A stretch of 54,393 nucleotides of DNA from Acetatifactor muris (GTDB lineage Bacteria > Bacillota > Clostridia > Lachnospirales > Lachnospiraceae). The DNA lies in contig JAMPFR010000017.1 in NCBI GenBank assembly GCA_023664365.1, forward strand, positions 1 through 54,393. The letters are read 5' to 3'. This document shows positions 7,446 through 17,109 of the stretch, one piece after another. The notes beneath the pieces are model-generated. The model ran no database searches. It was not told the origin of the DNA and saw only the letters and a list, made by a program, of their open reading frames with translations. The number at the start of each line of letters is the position of its first letter. The first letter of the stretch is position 1. The position numbers and the translations under genes are program-made.

Positions 7446-9029
7446 ATGAAAAAAAGAAAAAGCAGTTATAAAAAGTACAAGTTTACATATATTAAAATTA
7501 CCCTGCTCACACTCTTCATCTGTCTGCTGTTTGTAAAGGGATACACTCCCTTTGCGTCGTCGGGGGACAATCTGTTTCATGTAAAGGTGAACGGGCAGGA
7601 CGTGGGAACGGTTGAGCAGGAGGAAAAGGCGGAGGCGCTTCTGATACAGGCCCGCCGGAATATTGCGTCCCGGAGCGACGAACTGGTATTTATGGAGGCG
7701 GAGCTTTCCGTGGAAGGCGAAGAAATTTTGTGGGGAAATGTGGATGATGAGCAGGAGGTTCTGGGACGTATGGAAGAGGTGCTGCAGGGCGGCGTCATTG
7801 AGACCATGCAGCGTTCCTATACCCTGAAGGTAAATAATTATATGGTAAATCTTGCCAGTCTGGACGAGGTGGTACAGCTGCTGCAGGCGGCCATTGACAA
7901 GTACGACAGCGAGGACAGATTCCGGGTGGAGCTGGCGTATGACGCCAAAAGGGAATTCAGTGTCCTTGCGCCCGAGGTGGAAGCAGAAGCCGATTCAGAG
8001 GAGGACGGGGAAGAGCTCGATTATTCCCAGGGCGGCATTGCAAGTGTGCTGGCAAGGCCTCATACGGAGTCGATTATTACCGGGGAACTGGGGTTTGAGG
8101 ATTATGATCTGGGAATTTTAACCATGGACTTTGCCCAGAAGGTGGAGATCGTGGAGACGTATCTTCCGCAGAGTCTGCTGACTCCTCTGGAGGAGGCCAC
8201 AAACCGTATTATCATGGAACAGGAGACGCCCAGTATCTACGAGGTGAAGCAGGGGGATACTCTGTCCGAGATCGCCCTGACCGTGAACATTCCCATGGAT
8301 AAGATCGTGGAGATGAACGACAGTCTGGACGATACAAGTACGACTCTGCAGATCGGGCAGCAGCTGATCATTACGGTGCCGGAGCCGGAGCTTTCCGTCA
8401 CCAGGGTAGAACGGAATTACTATGACGAGAGTTATGACGCGGAAGTGGAAATCATAGAGGTGGACACCTGGTATACCGACCAGACGGAGGTGCTGGTGAA
8501 GCCTTCCGCGGGCTTCCGCAAGGTGGTGGCTGACGTCTCCTATGTGGACGGCAAGGAGGTATCCCGGGAGATATTAAAGGAAGAAGTGGTCTGGGAGGCG
8601 GTTGCCAAGGTTATGAAGCGGGGGACTAAGATACGTCCCACTTATTTGTGGCCTATATACGGCGGACGGAAGACATCGGGCTTCGGCCCCCGCAAAGCGC
8701 CGAAGAAGGGAGCCAGCACTAATCATAAAGGCGTAGACCTGGCAACTCCTACGGGAACGCCGGTATATGCTTCCTGCGGCGGAACCGTTACCAAGGCGGG
8801 CTGGGGAAGCGGCTACGGCTATGTGGTCTATATTGACCATGAGGGCGGCAGACAGACCAGATACGGGCACTTAAGCAGGGTGCTGGTGTCTGTGGGACAG
8901 AAAGTTAAACAGGGCGACAGGATTGCTCTCAGCGGGAATACCGGTGTGAGTACGGGCCCTCATCTGCATTTTGAAATGAGGATCAACGGTACGCCTGTTG
9001 ACCCGGAGAAGTATGTAAAGAAAAGGTGA
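7446..9029 (+). CDS. Membrane-anchored LysM / G5 / M23 metallopeptidase
   Basis: 527 residues. A basic N terminus and a hydrophobic segment (residues 15-32) act as signal anchor. A poorly conserved region of about 220 residues follows, then a LysM domain (about 263-312, EVKQGDTLSEIA) that binds peptidoglycan, a G5-like domain (about 318-395) and a C-terminal M23 peptidase. The zinc ligands are intact: H427 and D431 in NHKGVD, and H508 in HLHFE (506-510); YGHLS carries the usual extra His. It should cut peptide cross-links in the wall or act in septum or spore wall remodelling. Start 7446 has only a weak site (AATGGGAAACTT). Expressed alone between divergent dinB and murA. Confidence 0.92.
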   Translation: MKKRKSSYKKYKFTYIKITLLTLFICLLFVKGYTPFASSGDNLFHVKVNGQDVGTVEQEEKAEALLIQARRNIASRSDELVFMEAELSVEGEEILWGNVDDEQEVLGRMEEVLQGGVIETMQRSYTLKVNNYMVNLASLDEVVQLLQAAIDKYDSEDRFRVELAYDAKREFSVLAPEVEAEADSEEDGEELDYSQGGIASVLARPHTESIITGELGFEDYDLGILTMDFAQKVEIVETYLPQSLLTPLEEATNRIIMEQETPSIYEVKQGDTLSEIALTVNIPMDKIVEMNDSLDDTSTTLQIGQQLIITVPEPELSVTRVERNYYDESYDAEVEIIEVDTWYTDQTEVLVKPSAGFRKVVADVSYVDGKEVSREILKEEVVWEAVAKVMKRGTKIRPTYLWPIYGGRKTSGFGPRKAPKKGASTNHKGVDLATPTGTPVYASCGGTVTKAGWGSGYGYVVYIDHEGGRQTRYGHLSRVLVSVGQKVKQGDRIALSGNTGVSTGPHLHFEMRINGTPVDPEKYVKKR

Positions 9030-9077
9030 ACATGCGTTCTGTTTACAAATGAGGTAAATTGTGGTAACATTCATTTT

Positions 9078-9096
9078 AAGATTATTTTAATCTTTT
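9078..9096 (+). terminator. Weak AT-rich terminator-like hairpin after the M23 gene
   Basis: AAGATTA (9078-9084) pairs with TAATCTT (9088-9094), 3-nt loop, followed by TT. The stem is all AT-rich, so efficiency would be low. Confidence 0.35.
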
Positions 9097-9153
9097 ATAA
9101 ATATGATTTTAACTGGGAAAGTCTTTTGGCTTTCCGGATAGAGGTATAGATAA

Positions 9154-10446
9154 ATGGAACAATACGCGATTAAGGGCGGTAATCCATTAGTTGGAGACGT
9201 GGAAATAGGGGGAGCCAAGAATGCGGCGCTTCCTATTCTTGCTGCCTCCGCTATGACGGGTGAGTCCGTATATATTGAAAATATACCGGATGTGCGGGAT
9301 GTAAACGTACTTCTGGAAGCAATGGAAAATATAGGGGTTGTGGTGAAGCGCATTGACAGACACAAGGTGCTGTTGAATGCGGGAAACGTCAGCAGCCTGG
9401 TGATTGAAGACGAGGCTCTCAAGAAAATCAGGGCCTCTTACTATTTGGTAGGCGCACTGCTTGGAAAGTATAAGCATGCGGAGGTGGTGCTGCCGGGAGG
9501 CTGCGATATAGGTTCCCGTGCCATCGACCAGCATATCAAGGGATTTCGTGCCCTGGGCGCCACGGTGACCATCGAACACGGCCTTATCAAGGCCAAGGCG
9601 GACAAGCTGACGGGCAGCCATATTTATATGGATGTTTCCAGCGTGGGCGCAACCATTAATGTCATGATGGCGGCGGTGATGGCGGAAGGAGTTACCATTA
9701 TCGAGAATGCGGCCAGAGAGCCCCATGTGGTGGATTTGGCTAATTTCCTCAGCAGTATGGGAGCAAATATCAAGGGCGCGGGTACGGACGTCATCCGTAT
9801 CAAGGGAGTACCCAGGCTGCACGGATCGGAATATACCGTCATTCCGGATCAGATTGAAGCGGGAACCTTTATGTTTGCCGCCGCCGTTACCAAGGGTGAC
9901 GTGACGGTGAAAAATATCATCCCCAAGCACCTTGAGTCCATTACGGCGAAGCTGTTGGAAATCGGCTGCGAGGTGGAGGAGATAGAGGACTGTATCCGGG
10001 TGGTGGCGTCAAAGCCCTTAAAGCACACTCAGGTAAAGACGCTGCCCTATCCCGGATTTCCTACGGATATGCAGCCTCAGATTACGGTGGCGCTGGCTCT
10101 GTCCAGAGGAACCAGCATTGTCACGGAGAGCATTTTCGAGAATCGTTTCAAATATGTGGATGAGTTGACTCGAATGGGCGCAAACATCAAGGTGGAGGGC
10201 AATACCGCTATCATTGACGGCGTTGCAAAATATACGGGGGCAAGCATTTCCGCTCCGGACTTGCGGGCCGGGGCTGCTCTTGTGACGGCGGCGCTGGCTG
10301 CCGAGGGCGTGACTATTGTGGACGATATTCGGTATATCCAGAGGGGCTATGAAGATTTCCATTTAAAGCTTCAGGCGCTGGGAGCGCAGATTGAACTGGT
10401 GCAGAAGGAAAGGGATTTCCAGAAATTTGAAATGCGGGTGGGATAA
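9154..10446 (+). CDS. murA: UDP-N-acetylglucosamine 1-carboxyvinyltransferase
   Basis: 430 residues, the first committed enzyme of peptidoglycan synthesis: it transfers enolpyruvate from PEP to UDP-GlcNAc. The start (GGNPLVGDVEIGGAKNAALP) is canonical. The active-site cysteine is C117 in PGGCDIGSR, so the enzyme should be fosfomycin-sensitive by sequence; no Cys-to-Asp change is present. DRIEAGTF-type substrate motif appears as PDQIEAGTFMFAAA, and the C terminus has ADLRAG-like APDLRAGAALV. Full length. The site GATAGAGGTA precedes ATG 9154. It stands alone; the metK leader starts just after it. Confidence 0.97.
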   Translation: MEQYAIKGGNPLVGDVEIGGAKNAALPILAASAMTGESVYIENIPDVRDVNVLLEAMENIGVVVKRIDRHKVLLNAGNVSSLVIEDEALKKIRASYYLVGALLGKYKHAEVVLPGGCDIGSRAIDQHIKGFRALGATVTIEHGLIKAKADKLTGSHIYMDVSSVGATINVMMAAVMAEGVTIIENAAREPHVVDLANFLSSMGANIKGAGTDVIRIKGVPRLHGSEYTVIPDQIEAGTFMFAAAVTKGDVTVKNIIPKHLESITAKLLEIGCEVEEIEDCIRVVASKPLKHTQVKTLPYPGFPTDMQPQITVALALSRGTSIVTESIFENRFKYVDELTRMGANIKVEGNTAIIDGVAKYTGASISAPDLRAGAALVTAALAAEGVTIVDDIRYIQRGYEDFHLKLQALGAQIELVQKERDFQKFEMRVG

Positions 10447-10460
10447 AAGGTATTTTACCC

Positions 10461-10489
10461 TTGACAGGGAAGGCCGTTTGTTGTAGATT
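10461..10489 (+). promoter_or_regulatory. SigA-type promoter of metK
   Basis: TTGACA (10461-10466), 17-bp spacer, TAGATT (10484-10489). The SAM riboswitch begins 26 nt after the -10. Confidence 0.75.
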
Positions 10490-10514
10490 AATTTTATAGA
10501 AAAATTCATATTTT

Positions 10515-10617
10515 CTCTTATTCAGAGTGGTGGAGATACAGAGGATCGGTGAAGCCACGGCAACCCCGTTTATACGGAAGGTGCCAGCCTGAGCGAGCAA
10601 CAGTCGAACAATAAGAG
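10515..10617 (+). ncRNA. SAM-I riboswitch (S-box leader)
   Basis: The closing helix P1 pairs CTCTTATT (10515-10522) with AATAAGAG (10610-10617). Between them are the conserved S-box pieces: AGAGTGGTGGAGA, GATCGGTGAAGCC, CGGCAACC, and GGTGCCAGCCTGAGCGAG. This RNA binds S-adenosylmethionine and here controls SAM synthetase. An intrinsic terminator follows at 10641-10667, so ligand binding should stop transcription before metK. Confidence 0.97.
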
Positions 10618-10640
10618 GATTTGATACCTGTGATAAATCA

Positions 10641-10667
10641 GTCCGCTTTTGTTGAGCGGGCTTTTTT
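10641..10667 (+). terminator. Riboswitch-controlled terminator before metK
   Basis: GTCCGCT (10641-10647) pairs with AGCGGGC (10655-10661) around a 7-nt loop and is followed by six T (10662-10667). It is the expression platform of the SAM riboswitch. Confidence 0.9.
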
Positions 10668-10741
10668 ATGCAATAACGATTTAGAAAATCTATATTCCGC
10701 AGCTTATGATACGGCTTTGCGGAATGGAAACGGAGGAAAAA

Positions 10742-11938
10742 ATGGAAAAACATTTGTTTACGTCAGAGTCTGTGACAGAAGGGCATCCCGACAAATTGTG
10801 CGACGCGGTTTCCGACGCCATCCTGGATGCGCTTATGGAGAAGGATCCCATGAGCCGCGTGGCCTGTGAAACGGCATGCTGTACCGGTTTTGTGCTGGTG
10901 ACAGGCGAGATTACCACAAACGCTTATGTGGACATTCAGAAGATTGCCAGGGATACGGTCAGGGAGATCGGATACGACAGATCCGAATATGGCTTTGACG
11001 GCAATACCTGCGCAGTGCTGGTAGCCATCGACGAGCAGTCCGCAGACATTGCCATGGGTGTGGACAAGGCGCTGGAAGCAAAGCAGGCGGCGGAGTCCGG
11101 CATGAATGATGAGCAGCTGGAGGCTATCGGCGCGGGAGACCAGGGTATGATGTTTGGCTATGCTACCAACGAGACCCCGGAATTTATGCCCTATCCTATT
11201 TTCCTGGCTCATAAGCTTACAAGGCAGCTCACCAAGGTCCGCAAGGACGGTACGCTGAAGTATCTCCGCCCCGACGGCAAGAGCCAGGTGTCCGTGGAGT
11301 ATGATGAGACAGGTAAGCCCATCCGTCTGGAGGCGGTGGTGCTCTCCACCCAGCATGACCCGGATGTAACCCAGGAGCAGATTCATGAGGATATTCGGAA
11401 ATATGTGTTTGACCCCGTTCTTCCCGGGGAGCTGATTGACGGGAATACCAAGTTCTTCATCAATCCTACGGGCCGCTTTGTCATCGGCGGGCCTCACGGT
11501 GACGCGGGACTTACGGGAAGGAAAATTATTGTGGATACCTATGGCGGCTATGCGCGCCACGGCGGCGGAGCATTTTCCGGAAAGGACTGCACCAAGGTGG
11601 ACAGAAGCGCCGCTTACGCCGCCAGGTATGTGGCAAAGAACATAGTTGCGGCAGGACTTGCGGACAAGTGTGAGATTCAGCTTTCCTATGCCATCGGCGT
11701 GGCGCAGCCTACCTCTGTCATGGTAGATACCTTCGGCACCGGCAAGCTGCCCAATGAGAAGCTGGTGGAGATTATACGGGAGAATTTTGATCTGCGTCCC
11801 GCGGGTATTATCAAGATGCTGGATTTGCGCAGGCCCATCTACAGGCAGACGGCTGCTTACGGCCATTTCGGCCGCGACGACCTTTCACTGCCCTGGGAGG
11901 CTCTCGACAAGGCGGACAGCCTGAAAAAATATTTATAA
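10742..11938 (+). CDS. metK: S-adenosylmethionine synthetase
   Basis: 398 residues; makes SAM from methionine and ATP. Recognised by [18 protein letters not shown] at the N terminus, [29 protein letters not shown] and [19 protein letters not shown], which are the ATP, metal and P-loop-like regions of the family. ATG 10742 follows GGAGGAAAA; the frame is open 36 nt upstream but that start has no site. Regulated by the SAM-I riboswitch directly upstream and closed by a terminator at 11954. Full length. Confidence 0.98.
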   Translation: MEKHLFTSESVTEGHPDKLCDAVSDAILDALMEKDPMSRVACETACCTGFVLVTGEITTNAYVDIQKIARDTVREIGYDRSEYGFDGNTCAVLVAIDEQSADIAMGVDKALEAKQAAESGMNDEQLEAIGAGDQGMMFGYATNETPEFMPYPIFLAHKLTRQLTKVRKDGTLKYLRPDGKSQVSVEYDETGKPIRLEAVVLSTQHDPDVTQEQIHEDIRKYVFDPVLPGELIDGNTKFFINPTGRFVIGGPHGDAGLTGRKIIVDTYGGYARHGGGAFSGKDCTKVDRSAAYAARYVAKNIVAAGLADKCEIQLSYAIGVAQPTSVMVDTFGTGKLPNEKLVEIIRENFDLRPAGIIKMLDLRRPIYRQTAAYGHFGRDDLSLPWEALDKADSLKKYL

Positions 11939-11953
11939 GACGGATTAAGAAGG

Positions 11954-11982
11954 CGGTCTCCGGATAATCGGAGGCCGTTTTA
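11954..11982 (+). terminator. Terminator of metK
   Basis: CGGTCTCCG (11954-11962) pairs with CGGAGGCCG (11969-11977), one wobble, 6-nt loop, followed by TTTTA. Confidence 0.88.
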
Positions 11983-12071
11983 TCTGTGAAATGCCGTTGC
12001 CTACTTGAAAAAGGCGGAAATTTTCAGTATATTGGATAGTAGATTGACAGCAAAAGGAGCGGAGCACGGCT

Positions 12072-15000
12072 ATGGCGTTCGTACATCTTCATGTCCACAC
12101 GGAATATTCCCTTCTGGACGGTTCCAATAAAATAAAAGAATATGTGAACCGGGTGAAGGAGCTTGGAATGAACAGCGCGGCCATCACGGATCACGGCGCC
12201 ATGTACGGTGTGATTGATTTTTACCGGGCGGCAAGGGAGGCGGGCGTCAAACCCATTCTGGGGTGCGAGGTCTATGTGGCGCCCAATTCCCGGTTTGACA
12301 AGGAACTCACCGGGGGAGAGGACAGATACTATCATCTGGTGCTGCTGGCGGAAAATAATCAGGGCTATGCCAATCTGGTTAAAATTGTGAGCAAGGGGTA
12401 CACGGAAGGCTACTATTATAAGCCCCGTGTGGATATGGAGGTGCTGAACCGGTACCATGAGGGCGTGATCGCCCTGTCCGCCTGCCTGGCGGGGGAGGTC
12501 CAGCGCTATATTGTCAAGGGACTGACGGAGGAAGCCCGGAAGGTGGCTCGGAAGTATGAAGCCTGTTTCGGAAAGGGCAATTACTTTCTGGAGCTTCAGG
12601 ATCACGGGCTGCCGGAGCAGCGGCTGGTCAATACGGAGCTGCTGAAAATGAGCAGGGAGCTGGATATTCCTCTGGTGGCTACCAATGATGTACATTACAC
12701 CTATGCGGAAGACGCGGGGCCTCACGATATCCTGCTGTGCCTTCAGACCGGGAAAAAGCTGACGGACGAAGACAGGATGCGCTATGAGGGCGGTCAGTAT
12801 TATGTGAAAAGCGAAGAGGAGATGAAGGGGCTGTTTCCCTATGCCTGGGAAGCGGTGGAGAATACTCAGGCCATTGCCGACCGCTGTAACGTGGAGATTA
12901 CCTTCGGAGAGACCAAGCTGCCTCATTATCAGGTGCCAGAGGGCTATGATTCCTGGACTTATCTGAACAAGCTGTGTGACGAAGGACTACAGGAGAGGTA
13001 CGGAGAGAGGGCGGCGTCCGCCCTGACGGAAAATACGCCGGCAGATGAAGGCAAATCGGAAGAGGAAAAAGCGGCTGACAGACGAGCAGCAGAAAGTGCG
13101 GAGACGGCAGAAGGTACGGAAGCTGTGAGCGGGACAGCAGCTGTCGGAAGGGTTCAGACCCTCAGGGAGCGTCTGGATTACGAGCTTGGCGTTATCCGGA
13201 AGATGGGCTATGTGGATTATTTCCTGATAGTATGGGATTTCATCAATTACGCAAAGCAGAACGGCATTCCCGTGGGGCCGGGCCGGGGCTCCGCAGCGGG
13301 CAGCATTGTGTCCTACTGTCTGAAGATTACGGACATTGACCCTATACGCTATGATTTGCTGTTTGAGCGGTTCTTGAATCCCGAGCGTGTGTCCATGCCG
13401 GATATCGACGTGGATTTCGGGCCTGACGGCAGACAGGAGGTTATCGACTATGTGAGCCGGAAGTACGGCGCAGAGAAGGTGGTGCAGATTGTCACCTTCG
13501 GTACGCTGGCGGCAAGGGGCGTTATCAGGGATGTGGCCAGGGTTATGGATCTGCCTTATGCCTTTGCGGATTCTATTGCCAAGCTGGTGCCCAATGAATT
13601 GAATATTACCCTGGATCTGGCTCTGGAGAAAAATCCGGAGCTGCGCAAAATCTACCAGGAGGATGAACAGGTTCACAACCTCATCGATATGTGTAAGCGT
13701 CTGGAGGGACTGCCCAGGCATACCGGAATGCATGCGGCGGGCGTAGTCATCTGCCCGGAGGCGGCAGATGAGTTTGTACCTCTGTCCAGAGGCAGCGACG
13801 GCTCCATCGTAACCCAGTTTACCATGACTACCCTGGAGGAGCTGGGACTGCTGAAAATGGACTTTCTGGGACTGCGGAACCTGACTGTGATTCGGGACGC
13901 AGTGAACTTCATAGAGGAGACTACGGGAAAGAAAATAGATATTAACGGCATAGATTACAATGACCCTAAGGTGCTGGCCTATATCGGAACGGGCAGGACG
14001 GAGGGGATTTTCCAGCTGGAAAGCAGCGGCATGAAGAGCTTTATGAAGGAACTGCGTCCCCAGAGCCTGGAGGATATAATCGCGGGGATTTCCCTGTACC
14101 GCCCCGGCCCCATGGATTTTATTCCCAGGTATATTAAGGGCAAGAACAGTCATCAGGACGTGGTCTATGCCTGTCCCCAGCTGGAGCCCATCTTGAAGCC
14201 TACCTACGGGTGTATTGTGTATCAGGAACAGGTGATGCAGATTGTCCGGGATTTAGGCGGGTATACCATGGGCAGAAGCGACCTGGTACGCCGGGCCATG
14301 AGCAAAAAGAAACAGTCCGTCATGGAGAAGGAGCGGGCAAACTTTATTTACGGCAACAGGGAAGAGGGAGTGCCGGGCTGCGTATCCAAGGGCATCAGCG
14401 AGCAGGTTGCGGGGGGCATTTATGACGATATGATGGATTTCGCCAAGTACGCCTTTAATAAATCCCATGCGGCATGTTATGCGGTGGTGGCCCTGCAGAC
14501 GGCGTGGCTGAAATATTATTATCCCGTAGAGTTTATGGCGGCACTGATGACGTCTGTGATTGATAACCCCAAGAAGGTATCCGAGTACATCATGACCTGC
14601 CGCAGCATGGGAATCGAGCTTCTGCCGCCGGATGTGAACCAGGGTCAGAGCGGTTTTTCCGTCACGGATGGGAAAGTGCGTTACGCACTGACTGCGATCA
14701 AAAGTGTGGGAAGGCCTGTTATTGACGCTATGGTGGAAGAACGTAAGTCCAGGGGAGCCTTTACCAATCTGAAGGACTTTATCACCCGTATGGGCGAGAA
14801 GGAGATTAACAGGCGGGCCATTGAGAACTTTATCAAGGCCGGGGCCCTGGACAGTCTGGGAGGAACCAGAAAGCAGTTCATGAGTGTGTACGTCCAGATT
14901 ATGGATCACATTATCAAGGATAAAAAGAGTAATCTGGCAGGGCAGATGTCGCTGTTCGACATTGCGGACGAGTCGCAGAAGGAGGAATTCGATATCCGTA

Positions 15001-15890
15001 TGCCGGAGGTGGGGGAATACACAAAGGAAATGCGGCTGGCCTTTGAAAAGGAGGTGTTGGGCATTTATCTGAGCGGGCATCCCCTGGAGGAGTATCAGGA
15101 GCTCTGGCAGAGGTATATTACCAACAATACCAATGACTTTGCCCTGGATGAGGAGACGGGAGGAGTCCGCGTGGAGGATCAGGCTACGGCTGTGGTGGGA
15201 GGAATGATTGCGGACAAGACCGTTAAATATACAAAAAATAATCAGGTGATGGCCTTTCTCACTCTGGAGGATTTGGTGGGAAGCGTGGAAATTGTGGTAT
15301 TTCCCAGAGATTATGAAAAGTACGGCGGGCTGTTAAATGAAGATGCAAAGGTTTTTGTGAAAGGACGCGTTTCCGTGGAGGAGGACAAGGACGCCAAGGT
15401 AATCTGCGAGCAGCTTGTCAGCTTTGAAGAGGCGGCCCGGGCGGAAGGAGGATACATTTTCGGAAACCGGCATGGCAGCCGGGGCGGCTCCGGCTACGGC
15501 TCCGGAGGAGGAAAGAACTTTGGCGATAGAGCGGGACGACAGTCTCCGGGCGGAAATAGCGGCGTATATGGGCAGGCCGCCGATGGAAACAGGGGACAGC
15601 AGCCGGGCGGCCGGGAAAATCCCACCCGGGAGGCCATGGCAGCAGGAAAGATGCCCACGGGCATCTGGATTCAATTTACCGACGCGGAAAGCTACTTTGC
15701 CCGGGAACAGGAGCTTCTCAGTGCTATCGCAGATTCTGACGGGGAAGACGACGTGGTGATTTTCCTGAAGAATACCCGGGGAATCAAGGTTCTGCCGCCG
15801 AACCGCCGGGTGAAGGCGGACAGCGGGCTGCAGCAGAAGCTGGGGACGCTGTTCGGCGGGGAGAATGTAAGGATTCGTAACAGTTTATGA
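12072..15890 (+). CDS. dnaE: DNA polymerase III alpha subunit (DnaE type)
   Basis: 1272 residues. Order: PHP domain (FVHLHVHTEYSLLDG at residues 3-17), polymerase palm with catalytic aspartates in PDIDVDF (D444, D446, with D448), fingers and helix-hairpin-helix region (AFNKSHAACYAVVALQTAW), and an OB-fold near residues 1030-1120. Two insertions are unusual: an Ala/Glu-rich linker (about 313-358) between PHP and palm, and a Gly/Ser/Arg/Asn-rich low-complexity tail segment (about 1127-1190) between the OB-fold and the C-terminal domain. ATG 12072 follows AAAGGAGCGG. Replicates DNA with the sliding clamp; Firmicutes usually also carry PolC, which is not in this window. Followed by pfkA at 100 nt. 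Confidence 0.95.
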   Translation: MAFVHLHVHTEYSLLDGSNKIKEYVNRVKELGMNSAAITDHGAMYGVIDFYRAAREAGVKPILGCEVYVAPNSRFDKELTGGEDRYYHLVLLAENNQGYANLVKIVSKGYTEGYYYKPRVDMEVLNRYHEGVIALSACLAGEVQRYIVKGLTEEARKVARKYEACFGKGNYFLELQDHGLPEQRLVNTELLKMSRELDIPLVATNDVHYTYAEDAGPHDILLCLQTGKKLTDEDRMRYEGGQYYVKSEEEMKGLFPYAWEAVENTQAIADRCNVEITFGETKLPHYQVPEGYDSWTYLNKLCDEGLQERYGERAASALTENTPADEGKSEEEKAADRRAAESAETAEGTEAVSGTAAVGRVQTLRERLDYELGVIRKMGYVDYFLIVWDFINYAKQNGIPVGPGRGSAAGSIVSYCLKITDIDPIRYDLLFERFLNPERVSMPDIDVDFGPDGRQEVIDYVSRKYGAEKVVQIVTFGTLAARGVIRDVARVMDLPYAFADSIAKLVPNELNITLDLALEKNPELRKIYQEDEQVHNLIDMCKRLEGLPRHTGMHAAGVVICPEAADEFVPLSRGSDGSIVTQFTMTTLEELGLLKMDFLGLRNLTVIRDAVNFIEETTGKKIDINGIDYNDPKVLAYIGTGRTEGIFQLESSGMKSFMKELRPQSLEDIIAGISLYRPGPMDFIPRYIKGKNSHQDVVYACPQLEPILKPTYGCIVYQEQVMQIVRDLGGYTMGRSDLVRRAMSKKKQSVMEKERANFIYGNREEGVPGCVSKGISEQVAGGIYDDMMDFAKYAFNKSHAACYAVVALQTAWLKYYYPVEFMAALMTSVIDNPKKVSEYIMTCRSMGIELLPPDVNQGQSGFSVTDGKVRYALTAIKSVGRPVIDAMVEERKSRGAFTNLKDFITRMGEKEINRRAIENFIKAGALDSLGGTRKQFMSVYVQIMDHIIKDKKSNLAGQMSLFDIADESQKEEFDIRMPEVGEYTKEMRLAFEKEVLGIYLSGHPLEEYQELWQRYITNNTNDFALDEETGGVRVEDQATAVVGGMIADKTVKYTKNNQVMAFLTLEDLVGSVEIVVFPRDYEKYGGLLNEDAKVFVKGRVSVEEDKDAKVICEQLVSFEEAARAEGGYIFGNRHGSRGGSGYGSGGGKNFGDRAGRQSPGGNSGVYGQAADGNRGQQPGGRENPTREAMAAGKMPTGIWIQFTDAESYFAREQELLSAIADSDGEDDVVIFLKNTRGIKVLPPNRRVKADSGLQQKLGTLFGGENVRIRNSL

Positions 15891-15900
15891 GTAAAACCTA

Positions 15901-15929
15901 TTGAAAAGTGTACAGAAAAGCAGTAAAAT
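15901..15929 (+). promoter_or_regulatory. Likely promoter of pfkA
   Basis: TTGAAA (15901-15906), 17-bp spacer, TAAAAT (15924-15929). About 60 nt before the pfkA start. Confidence 0.55.
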
Positions 15930-15991
15930 ATATGAATGAAAAAAATGTAAAAAAAGCCATATTTGTATGTAAGTACATCGGGAGGTAAGTC

Positions 15992-16966
15992 ATGGCGAAT
16001 GAGATAAAGACGGTTGCGGTACTGACAAGCGGCGGAGATGCGCCGGGTATGAACGCTGCCATCCGTGCGGTGGTGCGTACTGCAATTTCAAGAGGATTAA
16101 AGGTAAAGGGTATCAAGAAAGGCTATAACGGTCTGTTGAACGAGGAGATTATTGATATGCAGCCCCGCAATGTTTCCGATATCATCCAGCGCGGCGGCAC
16201 CATTCTCGGCACGGCCAGGTGTCTTGAGTTCAAGAAGGCGGAATACCAGAAGAAAGGGGCAGATATATGCAGAAAGCATGGTATTGACGGCATTGTGGTA
16301 ATCGGCGGCGACGGCTCTTACCGCGGCGCCCAGGCTCTTTCCCGTCTGGGAATCAACACAGTGGGCATCCCCGGGACCATTGATTTGGATATTGCATGCA
16401 CCGAATACACCATTGGCTTTGATACGGCGGTAAACACCGCAATGGAAGCCATTGACAAGGTCAAGGACACTTCTTCGTCCCATGAAAGATGCAGTATCAT
16501 CGAGGTTATGGGACGCAACGCAGGATACATTGCCCTCTGGTGCGGCATCGCAAACGGCGCGGAGGATGTGCTGCTTCCCGAGAAATATGATTTTAACGAG
16601 CAGGAAATCATCAATCACATTATAGAGAGCCGCAAGAAGGGTAAGACCCACCACCTTATCATCAATGCGGAGGGAATCGGTCACTCCACCTCCATGGCGA
16701 GAAGGATTGAGGCGGCCACCGGCATTGAGACCAGAGCCACTATTCTGGGTTATATGCAGCGGGGCGGCAATCCCACGGCAATGGATCGTTATTATGCCTC
16801 CATAATGGGCGCTTATGCAGTGGATATTATGATTCAGGGAAAGACTAACAGGGTCGTAGGCTACAAGGGCGGCAAGTTCGTGGACTTTGATATTGAAGAG
16901 GCGCTGAAGATGGAAAAGCACATTGATGAGTATCAGTTTGAAGTTGCACATCTTCTCACGGTTTAA
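15992..16966 (+). CDS. pfkA: 6-phosphofructokinase
   Basis: 324 residues, the standard bacterial PfkA size; phosphorylates fructose 6-phosphate in glycolysis. Motifs: TSGGDAPGMNAAIRAVVR, GGDGSYRGA (a Gly here, not Asp, points to ATP rather than pyrophosphate as donor), PGTIDLDIACTEYTIGFDTA with both catalytic aspartates, and IEVMGRNAG. The usual Asn between the two aspartates (TIDND) is Leu here (TIDLD), which I note but which need not affect activity. GGGAGGTAAGTC precedes ATG 15992. It has its own promoter and terminator. Confidence 0.96.
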   Translation: MANEIKTVAVLTSGGDAPGMNAAIRAVVRTAISRGLKVKGIKKGYNGLLNEEIIDMQPRNVSDIIQRGGTILGTARCLEFKKAEYQKKGADICRKHGIDGIVVIGGDGSYRGAQALSRLGINTVGIPGTIDLDIACTEYTIGFDTAVNTAMEAIDKVKDTSSSHERCSIIEVMGRNAGYIALWCGIANGAEDVLLPEKYDFNEQEIINHIIESRKKGKTHHLIINAEGIGHSTSMARRIEAATGIETRATILGYMQRGGNPTAMDRYYASIMGAYAVDIMIQGKTNRVVGYKGGKFVDFDIEEALKMEKHIDEYQFEVAHLLTV

Positions 16967-17010
16967 ATTAAACTACGATTTGATAAAATAATTCTATGGT
17001 CATGAACAAA

Positions 17011-17044
17011 AATAACGGCTGTCCCATACAGGACAGCCGTTATT
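17011..17044 (+). terminator. Strong terminator of pfkA
   Basis: AATAACGGCTGTCC (17011-17024) pairs perfectly with GGACAGCCGTTATT (17031-17044) around a 6-nt loop. A-rich on the left and T-rich on the right, so it can work in both directions. Confidence 0.92.
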
Positions 17045-17109
17045 TAGACACAAACCGTTTATGAATAGGAAGCACGGGCTTGCCCGTTTTTATACCGGAG
17101 GATGGAAGG

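Noticed and set aside
10621-10869. Small plus-strand frame starting in the metK leader
   Set aside because: It crosses the riboswitch terminator and the metK start in another frame; no site and no family.
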